From assembly GCF_900890705.1 (NCBI RefSeq), contig NZ_CAAHFH010000004.1:1-64000 (forward strand): a DNA stretch of 64,000 nt, written 5' to 3'. The position numbers and the translations under genes were made by a program. The stretch is from Pontiella sulfatireligans. GTDB lineage: Bacteria; Verrucomicrobiota; Kiritimatiellia; Kiritimatiellales; Pontiellaceae. Shown piece after piece: positions 27,550-38,006 of the stretch. Every line of letters starts with the position of its first letter. Within the stretch, counting starts at the first letter, position 1. Below the pieces are notes generated by a model, which saw only the letters and a program-made list of their open reading frames with translations, searched no databases and was not told the origin of the DNA.

Positions 27550-30500
27550 GGGACCATTTTCTCTCCGGTCGAGGGGCTCTCGCCCCAGCCGGTTTTCAAG
27601 TGGAGATCCCGCTGCGGAAATGCAATTACAATGCCGGCCTGTGCGAATTTTTTATTGATCTCCGAGTGCAGCTCCGTGGTCGTAGAAAGCCGGCTTTCTA
27701 TATTCGGAAGATAAGCTCGCAAACACAGGGTCAGAGAACTGCCTGCAAACTCCTCAAACGTCGCCATGGGCGATGGATCGTCCAATACCATCGGATGGTT
27801 CGAAGCAACCTCCAGCATAATCTTCCGGGCCTTTTCCGTATCGCTTCCATACGCCACGCCCACCGCAATCAGAACACGGTTCAGCGAGGCACTTAAGGTC
27901 CAATTCAGGATCGTGTTGGTGATCAGTGCTTTATTCGGGACAACCAATTCCTGCCGTTCCCAGTTCATCACCGTTGTGGCTCGTAGCCGAATCTTCATCA
28001 CCGTTCCGGTCGTCCCTTCGATGGTAACCACATCCCCCACTCGAATCGGACGCTCAAACAACAGAATTAGTCCGGAAATAAAATTGGCGACTACCTCCTG
28101 CAGGCCGAACCCCACTCCCACACTCAATGCCGCCGCAATCCAGCCGAGCTTCGACCAATCCACATCCAGAATATGCAAAATAAGGCCCGCCCCGATTGCA
28201 CCCGCCGTATACTGACCGAGGGTCGAAATCGCCGAGCGCGTCCCCGCCTGAAGACGGCTTTCCTGGGAGATCATTAGCTCCAACACACTCGGCAGATCTC
28301 GGATGGCGATGGCGGAAATGAACGCAAGAAATACAACCCAAACGAGCTGAAGGAGATTCAGGCTCCCGAAGACCGGAACGCTCGCTAGCAGCTGATCAAG
28401 CGGGAGCTTACTATCCCAAAACATGATCAATAGCATCAACCCCAGCACAATCATGCACGATCGGAGAAGGTGTCTGGCATGCCCGCCGATGAACTCCAAA
28501 TCCGCCCCTTCCTCCTCCTCGGGATCAATCAGGACCACCTCGCCCTCTACGCTTTCCGCATCCGCCTCGGCCTCTTCGGCCCGCAACCGCCGCGCCTCCA
28601 GCGCCTGAGCCAATGCCAGCCGTCGCTCTTTGATCATAAACCCACGCAGCAGAAGCCAGTATATGACCGTACAGACCGCGACGATCCATAGGATGACCAA
28701 CAGGTCTAAAATGACAACCCCCGCAACAAACAGGTATCCGGCCCACGCACTTCCCGCCGCAAATAAAGGGCCGCATAATAGAAGAGCCAGTATCAGATGA
28801 CGCATTCGCACAAACCATCGATCCGGATACGTTTCAATCAGATAAGAAAAAACGCTGTCATCAAAGCGGAACAGTTGCCATAACAGAATCTCCACATACA
28901 GGATCAACCCGATAAAGCTCATCCGCCCCAAACTCTCTAAATGAAGTCCGCCCCCCCCGAAGACCGTGCCGGAAAGCAGGATCACCTCCGGAAGAATCAC
29001 GACCGAAAACAGGCACAAGATATGCCGGGTTTTCTGAACGATCTCCTCTTTCCATCTAAAATGAGACCGGCCAATCCCCCCGTCTCGGCACACCACAATC
29101 AAAAAGCTCAAGACCAGACCAACCCGAGACGCAGTCAGAAATCCGCGACCGATCCCTCTCAACCATCCGGAAGGCTCCGGAGCCAGACCCATCCATTCGC
29201 TTATGAATCTCAAGAGCAGGGGCAACGGCAGGGCGAGGAGCAAACTACACAACAACGCCAGCATCGTCTGCCGATACGAGTCCGTCGAAATGCGTCGGGC
29301 AGCGATCGCTGTTCCTGCGATCAACTGACTCAGTCGACGACGCAAGAAAAAGAGCGCCGCCAGCAGCAAACAGGATCCGGCCAATCGGCCAGGGGCCCGC
29401 CCCGCAGCCCCTGTAAAAACACGAATCATCTCGCGCCCATGCGCACGGCTGAAAAACCATAGGAACCCGTCCGGCAGCGCCGCGAAGGTTTGGATTCCGA
29501 CGGGCGGGGAGGTTCTCATCCCGAACAGGCTTTCAAAAATAAACGTCCGTACGTCCGCCACCTTCTGGATGTACTCCAACGTTTGGCCATAACAGGCTGC
29601 TCTCGTACGAATCAACGTACGATACTGCGCATCCAGCTTATTCAGCACCTCGCCCCGAGTGGTAACGATCGGGATGAAGGAGGCGCTCCCCCGATCAGAA
29701 AATGTCTGTTCCAGCCCAGACTGCTCGCGTAGCTTCTGATCGACCGTCAACATCCTCAACCGAGCCTCATCGACCCGCGCTCTCTCGTCCGCTACGCGAT
29801 GGGCCAACACCTGACGCCCCGGTAGACCGTACTGCAAGGCAAGTATCGTATCCGCCATGGCCGTTCCCGTCCCGCCCAACTTCAGCTGCTCTCGAATAAA
29901 CTCGTGTTCCTGCGTCAGGAGGGCGAGGTCGCTGGCCGCTTTCTCTTCATCAGCCGTCGCCTCTTTTAAACTCCGAACCACGGCCTCGAACTCCCGCGCG
30001 AGCTCTCCCATCTCCTGGACCAGCCGTTGCCCCGCCTCATCATTTGCGGCCACGTCCGGCAGGGTCTGCCCCGCAGCCTCCGTCATCTCTCGAGCCTCTT
30101 GCGTGAGCCGCTCTCCCAACCGCTCACTCTGAGCAGTCAATATCTTCTGAAACGACTCGATCTTCCGATCCAGCAGCTCTTTCTGCGCGCTCAACAAATC
30201 CTGTCGGATCGAATGACTGAAATTCTCCTGCTGCAGCATTTCCCGCTCACTCAACAACTCCGCGAGTTTCGCGCCGAACAGGATGCGATCCGCAATCCGC
30301 TCCGGCGACAAGTTCTCTTGGGTGTACTCCGGCGAATTCAGCTGGCTTTGAACCGCAGCCAGATCGACCTGAATCTCTGGCAGGCGGGTGCTGATTTCAA
30401 GGGGGCGTTCCTCCAACCGTGCCAAACTCTCCGTAACCTTGCCCAGTTCTCCCGTCAACCCTGCGAGCTCTACCCGCCGTGAATCCATTCCTTTTTGCAA

Positions 30501-30866
30501 CTGCTCAGAATCGACCTCTTCAAAATCCTGAAGTCCCCCCTCTGAGCCTGCGCTTTCAAGCCGGAGCCTCAGCGATTCAAGGGTCTCCGGGCCGGTCTCC
30601 ATCGTTTCCCGATATCCTGCCGCGGCCTTCGTGTTCTCCAGCACCCCTTTCGCCGTCTCGAGGGCTTCCTGATAGATCGGACGCAACACATCCTTTGTCG
30701 AATCATCAACTCCGGAATCCGCCTCCAGCTGACTCAGGGCGGCCTCAACCGTATTTACAATGTCCCCGCCCGAAACCGGATCATTCGGAGCGCAAACAGA
30801 AGCCATGGGCAAGCTGACTGCCCCCATGAGAAGAGCCAGCTTCATCCATCGTTTTAACCCGTTCAT
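27546..30866 (-). CDS. Large mechanosensitive channel (MscK/KefA-like)
   Basis: A protein of 1106 residues from the ATG at 30866, which has AGGGGA upstream. Signal peptide ending ASVCA, then a long periplasmic coiled-coil domain (about 30-430), about ten membrane segments (about 470-870) and the MscS pore/beta/alpha-beta domain (about 880-1090), with GLQEVVANFISGLILLFERP, IRVGDVVTIEGTTGTV and VPNKALITNTILNWT. Members open on membrane tension to release solutes. The stop overlaps the porin start. It is downstream of a potassium channel gene. Confidence 0.92.
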   Translation of the reverse strand: MNGLKRWMKLALLMGAVSLPMASVCAPNDPVSGGDIVNTVEAALSQLEADSGVDDSTKDVLRPIYQEALETAKGVLENTKAAAGYRETMETGPETLESLRLRLESAGSEGGLQDFEEVDSEQLQKGMDSRRVELAGLTGELGKVTESLARLEERPLEISTRLPEIQVDLAAVQSQLNSPEYTQENLSPERIADRILFGAKLAELLSEREMLQQENFSHSIRQDLLSAQKELLDRKIESFQKILTAQSERLGERLTQEAREMTEAAGQTLPDVAANDEAGQRLVQEMGELAREFEAVVRSLKEATADEEKAASDLALLTQEHEFIREQLKLGGTGTAMADTILALQYGLPGRQVLAHRVADERARVDEARLRMLTVDQKLREQSGLEQTFSDRGSASFIPIVTTRGEVLNKLDAQYRTLIRTRAACYGQTLEYIQKVADVRTFIFESLFGMRTSPPVGIQTFAALPDGFLWFFSRAHGREMIRVFTGAAGRAPGRLAGSCLLLAALFFLRRRLSQLIAGTAIAARRISTDSYRQTMLALLCSLLLALPLPLLLRFISEWMGLAPEPSGWLRGIGRGFLTASRVGLVLSFLIVVCRDGGIGRSHFRWKEEIVQKTRHILCLFSVVILPEVILLSGTVFGGGGLHLESLGRMSFIGLILYVEILLWQLFRFDDSVFSYLIETYPDRWFVRMRHLILALLLCGPLFAAGSAWAGYLFVAGVVILDLLVILWIVAVCTVIYWLLLRGFMIKERRLALAQALEARRLRAEEAEADAESVEGEVVLIDPEEEEGADLEFIGGHARHLLRSCMIVLGLMLLIMFWDSKLPLDQLLASVPVFGSLNLLQLVWVVFLAFISAIAIRDLPSVLELMISQESRLQAGTRSAISTLGQYTAGAIGAGLILHILDVDWSKLGWIAAALSVGVGFGLQEVVANFISGLILLFERPIRVGDVVTIEGTTGTVMKIRLRATTVMNWERQELVVPNKALITNTILNWTLSASLNRVLIAVGVAYGSDTEKARKIMLEVASNHPMVLDDPSPMATFEEFAGSSLTLCLRAYLPNIESRLSTTTELHSEINKKFAQAGIVIAFPQRDLHLKTGWGESPSTGEKMVP

Positions 30867-31006
30867 AAACAATCCCCTTTTCCCAATGAGCACTCACCCC
30901 GGCCTCGGCTGAATCCGCCCAGTGGAACCACGGTTCAAAGCCGTCAGCCGCATGCACATGGCCGGAGGGGAGTGACTCGGCGTTCGTTCGCATTAGCGGT
31001 TCATCC

Positions 31007-31645
31007 TCAGCCATTGGATTTATTCATCAGTTTTCCAACAATAACGGCGACGATGACGGCCATATAAAACTGACCGGCCACCACGGTCATGATCGATGCC
31101 GTTCTAACGACCGGATCGAGTGGAGAAATATCGCCGAACCCGACGGTGGTCATCGTCACCAGCGAAAAATAGAGGAAGTCGTTGAAGCAAAATTCGGCGT
31201 TGGGCAGCGTTAAGACCTGCGTTTCAAAACTGCCTACCACGGTCAGAAAGAAAGCAAGGCAGATGCCGATCATTAAATAGCCGGCGATGCAACCGGAAAT
31301 AAAACTGCTTCTGATCTCGATGCTGGAAACCAGCATGGAGATGATGTTGATCACGACAGAGACCAGCAGGATAAAAAAGAGGGCAAAGGAGCATGCAAAC
31401 AGAATCGGGAAATCGCTGAATTGCAAATAGCCATTCATTACTATGAACAGCACGGCGATGGTTAAGCCGGTACGGAACAGCTTTTGCCTTTCCCGCAGCA
31501 CATTCAATCCAGCCAACAGCACCAAGGACAGCCCGCAGACCGTAAAAAGATCCGTGTGTTTCCAGGCCGGATTAAGCCACGGCAAAATGCCGATGAATAA
31601 AAGAAGAACAGCGAGGAGCAGGTGATATGGATCCAATTTTTTCAT
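31007..31645 (-). CDS. Two-pore-helix-type potassium channel protein
   Basis: A 212-residue protein with about six hydrophobic segments and a selectivity filter TMTTVGFGDISP (about residues 165-176) before the last segment. This fits the ion-channel (Ion_trans_2) family. It lacks an RCK/TrkA regulatory domain. The ATG (31645) is followed by KKLDPYHLLLAVLLL. Expected to pass K+ across the inner membrane. It stands 140 bp upstream of the MscK-like gene. Confidence 0.87.
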   Translation of the reverse strand: MKKLDPYHLLLAVLLLFIGILPWLNPAWKHTDLFTVCGLSLVLLAGLNVLRERQKLFRTGLTIAVLFIVMNGYLQFSDFPILFACSFALFFILLVSVVINIISMLVSSIEIRSSFISGCIAGYLMIGICLAFFLTVVGSFETQVLTLPNAEFCFNDFLYFSLVTMTTVGFGDISPLDPVVRTASIMTVVAGQFYMAVIVAVIVGKLMNKSNG

Positions 31646-31676
31646 GTTCTCTATACTAATTCGAACTTAAACCTAT

Positions 31677-33032
31677 TCAATTAAATTCCTGAATCAGCTT
31701 CTTGAACTCGGGCTGGTTTCGCAGCAGCTCCCGTCCAGCTTTGATCAGGGCATCGACCTGCTCATCGGTGAGCGAGAAGCTGGTGGGAATGGTATTGAGA
31801 AACTCGCGTTCCTCCTCATCCACAACATCGTCAAACCGCACATGGATCATATGCACCGAAACGGGGCGGTCGGGTGTGGAAAGCTCCTCGCCCCACTGGA
31901 CCATGCGCTCCTTCATCAGCTCCTCGGTGGCCTTGGTGTAGCGGCTCATCTGAATGGAAGAAACCGAGCCTAAGGTTTGAGCCAAGGAGGGCTGTTTGTT
32001 GCTGCCCCCCATGCTGGGCATCTTCTTTTTGCTGGCGTTAACCGAAATAAGGATCAGGCGTCGCGGTGGCTTCACTCTCATCTGAGCATAGGTGTTTTTT
32101 ATGCCTCCGCCCAATTCGAAAATGTCGTGGATGGCCCGCAGCCCAAGATTGTCGGTAATGCCGCCGTCCACAAAATGGACAAACTGGCGGTTGTCCTGGT
32201 CAAAATAGCTGTTGATCCCGCCGGTCAGCATTTGCAGCTGCGGCGAGCCCCCTTTTTGCATGGACGACTGGATACCCTGAAGCCAGGACGGCTTATTATT
32301 CTCCTCTTTCGCTTTGCCATAGTTCATCGCCACGATGGGATCGAACAGCACAGGAACCGCAGAGGATGCGGTGACGGCCCGCGACACCGGGAAGGTGGCG
32401 ATGTCGGAGCTGAGGAGGTCAAAGTATTCCTGAATAAAGGTGAAGCGGACCCCATTGTCCAGATCGGTCGCATTGATCAGCAGCAACGGCCCGTTCTTTT
32501 TCTTGAGATCGGCAAAGGTGGCACCATGGAAAATATTTTTGTCGTAGTATTTAACCGCTTGTTCGTTGCGCCCGGTTCGGCGAAACCATTGCAATGGATT
32601 CAGATACATTCTGCGGATCAAACGCCCCTCAATATTCACCCGCAGAAACTCATCCTCGAAGTTTTCGAAAATTTGGTTGCCGTAGAGGCCGTAGTAGGCC
32701 GCGGTGAAACTGCCCCCCGACACCGAACTGATCGTGTCGACGGCTTCAAGTGCGGTCGTTGCATCTTTGTCGTTTAATTGGGTTTCATTCAGTTCCTGAA
32801 GTACGCCGTAGGCCAGTGCGGCCGCCCGGGTGCCGCCGCCTGAAAGGGCCAGCCAAACGGCATTGTCATCCTCGCTTTCATCCTTGAAATTTAAGTCATA
32901 ATTGTCCGGGTCGGGATGATCGATGACCTGCTGCGTGTTGTCAATCACGCCATAGGATGCGCACCCGGCCAGCACGAGCAATAACGCCCCGGCACCTAAA
33001 CCTTTTAGTTGCTGCAAAAAAACAATATTCAT
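31677..33032 (-). CDS. Patatin-like phospholipase lipoprotein
   Basis: A protein of 451 residues; the ATG at 33032 with GGAG 8 bp upstream is preferred over the preceding TTG. Lipobox LVLAGCAS (about residue 24). Patatin motifs: oxyanion GGGTRAAAL (about 66), nucleophile elbow SVSGGS (about 111), catalytic DGG in FVDGGITDNLG (about 288). The Ser-Asp dyad is complete. Likely an outer-membrane-attached lipid hydrolase. It follows the RND permease gene by 75 bp and may be part of that operon. Confidence 0.9.
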   Translation of the reverse strand: MNIVFLQQLKGLGAGALLLVLAGCASYGVIDNTQQVIDHPDPDNYDLNFKDESEDDNAVWLALSGGGTRAAALAYGVLQELNETQLNDKDATTALEAVDTISSVSGGSFTAAYYGLYGNQIFENFEDEFLRVNIEGRLIRRMYLNPLQWFRRTGRNEQAVKYYDKNIFHGATFADLKKKNGPLLLINATDLDNGVRFTFIQEYFDLLSSDIATFPVSRAVTASSAVPVLFDPIVAMNYGKAKEENNKPSWLQGIQSSMQKGGSPQLQMLTGGINSYFDQDNRQFVHFVDGGITDNLGLRAIHDIFELGGGIKNTYAQMRVKPPRRLILISVNASKKKMPSMGGSNKQPSLAQTLGSVSSIQMSRYTKATEELMKERMVQWGEELSTPDRPVSVHMIHVRFDDVVDEEEREFLNTIPTSFSLTDEQVDALIKAGRELLRNQPEFKKLIQEFN

Positions 33033-33106
33033 CAAGGATCTCCTCTGTCGTGTTTTTCATCTGAAGTCTGGACCGATGTTTAGCCACAGCACCGATCCAG
33101 TCAGCG

Positions 33107-36100
33107 TCAATCCTCCTTGGGCATTGGGGCCAGGTTGACTCCGAATTTTTCGACAAATACGGCAATGATGGCCGGGAGTACAAACAGCGTAAAGAGCGTG
33201 CCGATCGAAAGGCCGACCACAATCACCGTTGAGAGCCCCTTGAACAGCGGGCCTCCGGCAAACATTAAGCTGAGCAAGCCGCCCACCGTTGTCAGGGTCG
33301 TCATCAGGATCGGCATCAGGCGCATCTGCCCCGCCTCGGCCAGACAGCGCAGGAACGCCTGCCGTGTGAGGCCGTTGCAGGATTTTTCACCTTCTTTAGC
33401 GAGCCCCTCTCCGGCGGCCAGTTTTTCCCCGACCAGGACGCCGCTGAATTCAATCAGCAGGATGGCCGCACTCAGCACAATGCCGAACAGCGCAAGAAAT
33501 CCGACCGACTCCATGAACCCGAGCGGAATGCGCATGAGCTGCAGCCCGAGGATTCCGCCGCCCGCCGCCAGAGGCAGCGTGAGGAAAATCATGAACGGCT
33601 TGATGATGGAACCGAACTGAATGACGAGCAGTACAAAGATCAGCAGGCCTCCCGCCGCCAAAGCCGTTGTATTCTGCTGGTTTCCTTTGTCCGCTTCTTC
33701 CGTGATCCCGCCTTGTTCCAGGCGGTATCCGGGCGGCAGCTCTGCGGCGATCTGTTCGAGATCGCCCTTAACGGCGTCGAGCACTTCGCTGAACAGAATG
33801 TCCGTCTCGGGCTCGCAGCGGATGCTCATATTGCGTTCGCGCTGGAAGCGGTTGATTTTGGCCGGCGCCCAGGAGCGCTCGATGGAGGCAATAGAGTCCA
33901 GCGGCACCTTGCCGGAATAGCCCTCGACGTACAGATTCTGAAACTCATCCAGATTCTTGCGCTGCGCCGCCGGCAGGCGGAACATAACCGGAATCTTTCG
34001 ATCGCCTTCGCGGTACAGCATCAAGGGCTCTCCGCTGTAATAGGCATTCATCGAGTGCGAGATCGCGGCGTTGGGCACGCCGGCGAGAATCGCCTTTTCT
34101 TCGTTCACGGTCACATCCAGTTGGCGGGCGAAACCGCCCCAGCTGTCATGAATGTCCCAGGCCAGGCCGCTCTTGCGGAGCACCTCTTTAACCTTGGCCC
34201 CGGTGTCGCGGAGAATCTGTTCGCCGCCCAGGCGCGGCCCCAGAATCCGGATGTCGATAGGCGACATGACCGGCGAGCCCAGAACGAGCTGGTGCGGGAC
34301 CACCCGCACACCGGCAAGCGGCGGAAGATAATCGGTTGCACCGGGGGTCCCGAGCCCTTCTGTGGTGGCGCGCCGCAAATCCTCCACAAAGCCGGGTACG
34401 TCGTCGCCGGACGACGTATTCACCCAGAGGCAGGCATAGCTCGGCTCATCGGGCTTCGGAAAGAGAGCGGGATAGTTAAACGGACCGCCGGACCCGACAA
34501 AGGTCGCAATCGAGCGCATGCGTTTTCCCCCGTCCGGCAGCTCGACGAGCTTGTCGTCGGCATAGGTTTTTGTGGAGAGTCTTTCCACCATGGCCTCGAC
34601 CTTTTTCGCTATCTCGCTGGTGCGGGCAATGGGCGATCCAGACGGCAGGTACACATCGACCACAAACTGGTCGCGGTCGGAGAGCGGGAAGAACGACGAC
34701 TTTAACGGCATGCTCAAGATGAGGAAGAGGATGGTATAGGCCACAATGAGCGTCACCCATTTGGCCTTCACCGCCACGTAGCATAATTTCAGGTAGGGGC
34801 TGTCCTTTTTGGGTTCGCCTGCAACCGGCTCCTTCGGTTTTTTTCCGCACAGCCGCATCACGAATTCGATCAGGGCGACCACCGGATTCTTTTCGCCGCC
34901 CTCCTTCAGGCCGTAGAAGGCCATGATGGTCGTAATGGTTACCGCAAACAGCCAGCCCAGCCCCAGCGCGAGGGACACGACCACCGGCAGGCTGAAAACA
35001 AATTCCTGGGATGAGCCGGTAAGGAAGATGGTCATCGGCACAAAGACGCCGACGATGGTCAGGGTGGCGATCAGCAGCGGAAACGCCATCTGGGAGGCAC
35101 CCTGAATGGCCGCTTCACGCCGAGGGATTCCGCTTTTCAATTTGGAGCCGATATTGTCGCAAACCTGAATCGTATTATCGACCAGAATGCCCAGCGCAAT
35201 AATCAACGCCGCCAGGGAAATCTGTTCAATCACAACCCCGAAGAGCGTCATCAGGCCCATCGTAATCAGCATGATGGCCGGGATGGCAATCGTTGCAATA
35301 ATCGAGGTCCGGATTCCGGCCATAAAGATGAGCACAATAATTACCGCCACAATGGAGGAAATTACATTGCTGACCACCTCGCTGACCTTTTTATCCACCG
35401 CCGCCGGTTGATCCGAGGCTTTGGCGATTTTGATGTCCGGCGGGAGGAAGGTGTCGTTCGCGGTGGCCAGCATACCCGAGATTGCTTCGTTCAGTTTAAC
35501 AATATTGACGCCGTCTTTCATCGTGAACGAAAGCGTCACGCTTTCGTGCGAGCCTTCATCATCAAAGTAGCGCGTAATGTTTTGCTGCGGGTCGGCATAG
35601 CCGCGGAAGACTTTCAAGTCGAGGTCGGTCACGGTGACCGGCACGGTCTGCCCCCCGGGGGCGCCGGCGCCCGGTGAAGTGGGCACCCGCCCAATCATGG
35701 TCCGTTCAATCTCGCTTTCCACATCCAGGCGGCCGCCGATCTGAATATTGAAGCTGGCCGTCTCCGTCTCGATGGTTCCGCCCGGCACCACCACATTGCG
35801 CAGGGCCAGATAGGCGCCTAAATCATCGGTCGACACCCCGAGCTGGGCCCACTTATCCATGTCCGCTTCAACATAGATGACCTCCCCCTGGTTGCCGTAC
35901 AGGTCCACCCGTTCAACATACGAAGCGGCCGTTGGGTTCGGAATAAACCGGCCCTGCTCATCGACGGTTCCAGGCCGGAGGTCCATCAGCCGGTCGCGAA
36001 GCAAACGGGCGAAGTCCTCCAGTTCACGCGGGGTATAGCGATGTTTGTCCAGCGTCGCCGGATCCTGATAGAGCGAGAGAATCATGACCGAGGCCTGACT

Positions 36101-36499
36101 GATGTGGTCGCTCAGAATCGGGCTGGCCGCCCCTGGCGGAAGAGCGGGTTCCGCCAGCTTCAGCTCGCGCCGCACCTTGTCCCATACGGCGGGTGCATCC
36201 GTAACCGCGTCGATGGTGGTGAGCTGTATCACCGAGAGTCCCGGATAGCTGGTTGAATCGAGTTTGCGGGTGGTCTTGATTCCCGCCAGCGCCAGTTCGA
36301 GCGGATCGGTAACGAGCTGCTCCATCTCCTCGGCCGTAGACCCCGGCCACTGGGTGATGATGACGGCATCGCGAATGGTAAACGACGGGTCTTCCTTCCG
36401 CGGCGCATTATTAAATGTGGATACCCCGAGCCCAACCAGGATCACCGTAACAGTCAGGACGATCGCTTTATGGTTCAGTGCAAATTGAGACAGATTCAT
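33107..36499 (-). CDS. RND efflux permease (HAE1/AcrB-like)
   Basis: A 1130-residue inner-membrane pump subunit with two repeats of membrane segments and large periplasmic loops. It starts MNLSQFALNHKAIVLTV, with the family motif QWPGSTAEEMEQLVTDPLE. In the segment-4 region the usual Asp-Asp pair reads Asp-Asn (GILVDNTIQVCDNIG), and the segment-10 region reads GIVLSAAILLIEF, without the Lys of AcrB; similar changes occur in other RND branches. The ATG overlaps the adaptor gene by 4 bp. Confidence 0.94.
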   Translation of the reverse strand: MNLSQFALNHKAIVLTVTVILVGLGVSTFNNAPRKEDPSFTIRDAVIITQWPGSTAEEMEQLVTDPLELALAGIKTTRKLDSTSYPGLSVIQLTTIDAVTDAPAVWDKVRRELKLAEPALPPGAASPILSDHISQASVMILSLYQDPATLDKHRYTPRELEDFARLLRDRLMDLRPGTVDEQGRFIPNPTAASYVERVDLYGNQGEVIYVEADMDKWAQLGVSTDDLGAYLALRNVVVPGGTIETETASFNIQIGGRLDVESEIERTMIGRVPTSPGAGAPGGQTVPVTVTDLDLKVFRGYADPQQNITRYFDDEGSHESVTLSFTMKDGVNIVKLNEAISGMLATANDTFLPPDIKIAKASDQPAAVDKKVSEVVSNVISSIVAVIIVLIFMAGIRTSIIATIAIPAIMLITMGLMTLFGVVIEQISLAALIIALGILVDNTIQVCDNIGSKLKSGIPRREAAIQGASQMAFPLLIATLTIVGVFVPMTIFLTGSSQEFVFSLPVVVSLALGLGWLFAVTITTIMAFYGLKEGGEKNPVVALIEFVMRLCGKKPKEPVAGEPKKDSPYLKLCYVAVKAKWVTLIVAYTILFLILSMPLKSSFFPLSDRDQFVVDVYLPSGSPIARTSEIAKKVEAMVERLSTKTYADDKLVELPDGGKRMRSIATFVGSGGPFNYPALFPKPDEPSYACLWVNTSSGDDVPGFVEDLRRATTEGLGTPGATDYLPPLAGVRVVPHQLVLGSPVMSPIDIRILGPRLGGEQILRDTGAKVKEVLRKSGLAWDIHDSWGGFARQLDVTVNEEKAILAGVPNAAISHSMNAYYSGEPLMLYREGDRKIPVMFRLPAAQRKNLDEFQNLYVEGYSGKVPLDSIASIERSWAPAKINRFQRERNMSIRCEPETDILFSEVLDAVKGDLEQIAAELPPGYRLEQGGITEEADKGNQQNTTALAAGGLLIFVLLVIQFGSIIKPFMIFLTLPLAAGGGILGLQLMRIPLGFMESVGFLALFGIVLSAAILLIEFSGVLVGEKLAAGEGLAKEGEKSCNGLTRQAFLRCLAEAGQMRLMPILMTTLTTVGGLLSLMFAGGPLFKGLSTVIVVGLSIGTLFTLFVLPAIIAVFVEKFGVNLAPMPKED

Positions 36500-37983
36500 G
36501 ATGAAGGCCCCTCGCTTTCAACCGGGTTTATTTTTTCTCCATCGGCAACGTAGTAGGCGCCCTCCACCACCAGCCGCATACCTTCGCTCAGGCGTCCGTC
36601 GGCAAGCGGCGAGATCTGTTGCAGTGCCCCGGCCGTTGCGCCGGGAAGCACGTCCACCCGGGAGGCGGTTGCTGTGTTGTCGCCCTGGTCTACGGCCAGG
36701 AACACAAAGTGTTTTCTACCATCAAACTGAATGGCCTCTTCCGGCACGTAGATTCCGGGAACACCGTCGGATACCCCCCGGCTGACCTGAACCACATCAC
36801 CCGGGCGCAGCATCCATCTTTTGCGCGTCAGCACGACTTCATCGCCATCTTTAACCTCTCCGGTAACGCGGCGCAGCAGCAGGTCGGTTTCGGGATTCAG
36901 GTCCCCGAAATTTTTCAGTTCGCGATAGGTGAAGATCTGGATAAAGTCGAGCAGCTCGTTTCCCGGAACAACACGTACTTTGCGGGCGGTAACGCGGCCC
37001 GCTTTGCCCGGCAGCCCTTTTGCCGCCCATACATAAAAGCCAAACTCATCTTCGTGCAGGCACTCGTTTTCCGCAAACCAGGGGCCGGAGTCGTTGAAGC
37101 TGCGTTTTTCCAGGCGGAACAGGCCGCTGGCCTGTGCCTCATTCCTGACGGCTGCACCTTCAATAATACTTTTGTTCCGGGTGAGTACCGTAATCAGGAA
37201 CGTACGGGTGGCGGCATCCGCAGCCGTGTCCTTGAGATAAACCTCGCCGTAAAGCGATTCCCCGGTTCCCGGTACGTGGACCATCATGGCCTCGTTATAG
37301 TCGATGTCGGCATCCACCTGCGAGGCTACGGCAAACTGAACCTTGACCGGATCAATCATCTGAACAGTAACCACCGGTTGGGCGCGGACGGCAAAGGTGC
37401 CGGTCGTCACATGGATACGGGCAATCTGGCCGGAGAACGGCGCCACCAGGGTGCAGTCTCTCAGGTTCAGACGGGCATTCTCAACATTACCTTCGGCCAC
37501 ATGCACTTCGGACTGGGCCTGCTTGCAGGAGGCTTCCACCTGGTCGAGTTTTTCGCGGGAGGCCGACCGTTCGGCCACCATCCTGGTGTATCGTTCGAGC
37601 TCCTGCTGCTGAAGGATCAAATGGGCCCGGGAGGCCTCCAGTTTTGCTTCCGCGTCCTTCAGGGCAATGCGGTAGCGCTCGTCGTCCAGGCGGGCAATAA
37701 CTGTTCCGGCGGCAACACTTTTGCCGCTGATGTCGCGGGTTTCACCGGCCACCTCGGTTCCCATATCGATGACCCACTCGACGCGACCGGCCACCTCGAA
37801 TCCGACCTGTGCACTTTTCCATGCATCAACGGTGCCCGAGAAACGCCGGGCGGATTCCGGGGTTGTGGTTTTAAGGGTAACATACGAAACCGGACGGGGA
37901 GGGCGCTCCGGGGGTTCGACGCTTTGGCTGCATCCCGACAGGACGGCCAGTAAACAAATCAGGCTGAGGGCTATACGTTTCAT
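36496..37983 (-). CDS. RND efflux periplasmic adaptor lipoprotein
   Basis: A 495-residue membrane-fusion protein with lipobox LAVLSGCS (about residue 18), a barrel-sandwich region (GFEVAGRVEWVIDMGTEV), a coiled coil (about 108-180), and TLVAPFSGQIARIHV. It is about 100 residues longer than usual: an inserted segment around residues 280-380 (WFAENECLHEDEFGFYVWAA) interrupts the beta-barrel part. It overlaps the permease gene by 4 bp and lies 23 bp after the outer-membrane gene. Confidence 0.92.
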   Translation of the reverse strand: MKRIALSLICLLAVLSGCSQSVEPPERPPRPVSYVTLKTTTPESARRFSGTVDAWKSAQVGFEVAGRVEWVIDMGTEVAGETRDISGKSVAAGTVIARLDDERYRIALKDAEAKLEASRAHLILQQQELERYTRMVAERSASREKLDQVEASCKQAQSEVHVAEGNVENARLNLRDCTLVAPFSGQIARIHVTTGTFAVRAQPVVTVQMIDPVKVQFAVASQVDADIDYNEAMMVHVPGTGESLYGEVYLKDTAADAATRTFLITVLTRNKSIIEGAAVRNEAQASGLFRLEKRSFNDSGPWFAENECLHEDEFGFYVWAAKGLPGKAGRVTARKVRVVPGNELLDFIQIFTYRELKNFGDLNPETDLLLRRVTGEVKDGDEVVLTRKRWMLRPGDVVQVSRGVSDGVPGIYVPEEAIQFDGRKHFVFLAVDQGDNTATASRVDVLPGATAGALQQISPLADGRLSEGMRLVVEGAYYVADGEKINPVESEGPSS

Positions 37984-38006
37984 AGTTAATATCTCCGGTT
38001 TCTTTT

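Noticed and set aside
30781..31014. Open frame of 77 codons overlapping the end of the K+ channel gene (MAEDEPLMRTNAES)
   Set aside because: More than a third of it runs through the start of the MscK-like gene in another frame, and no ribosome site or family pattern supports it.
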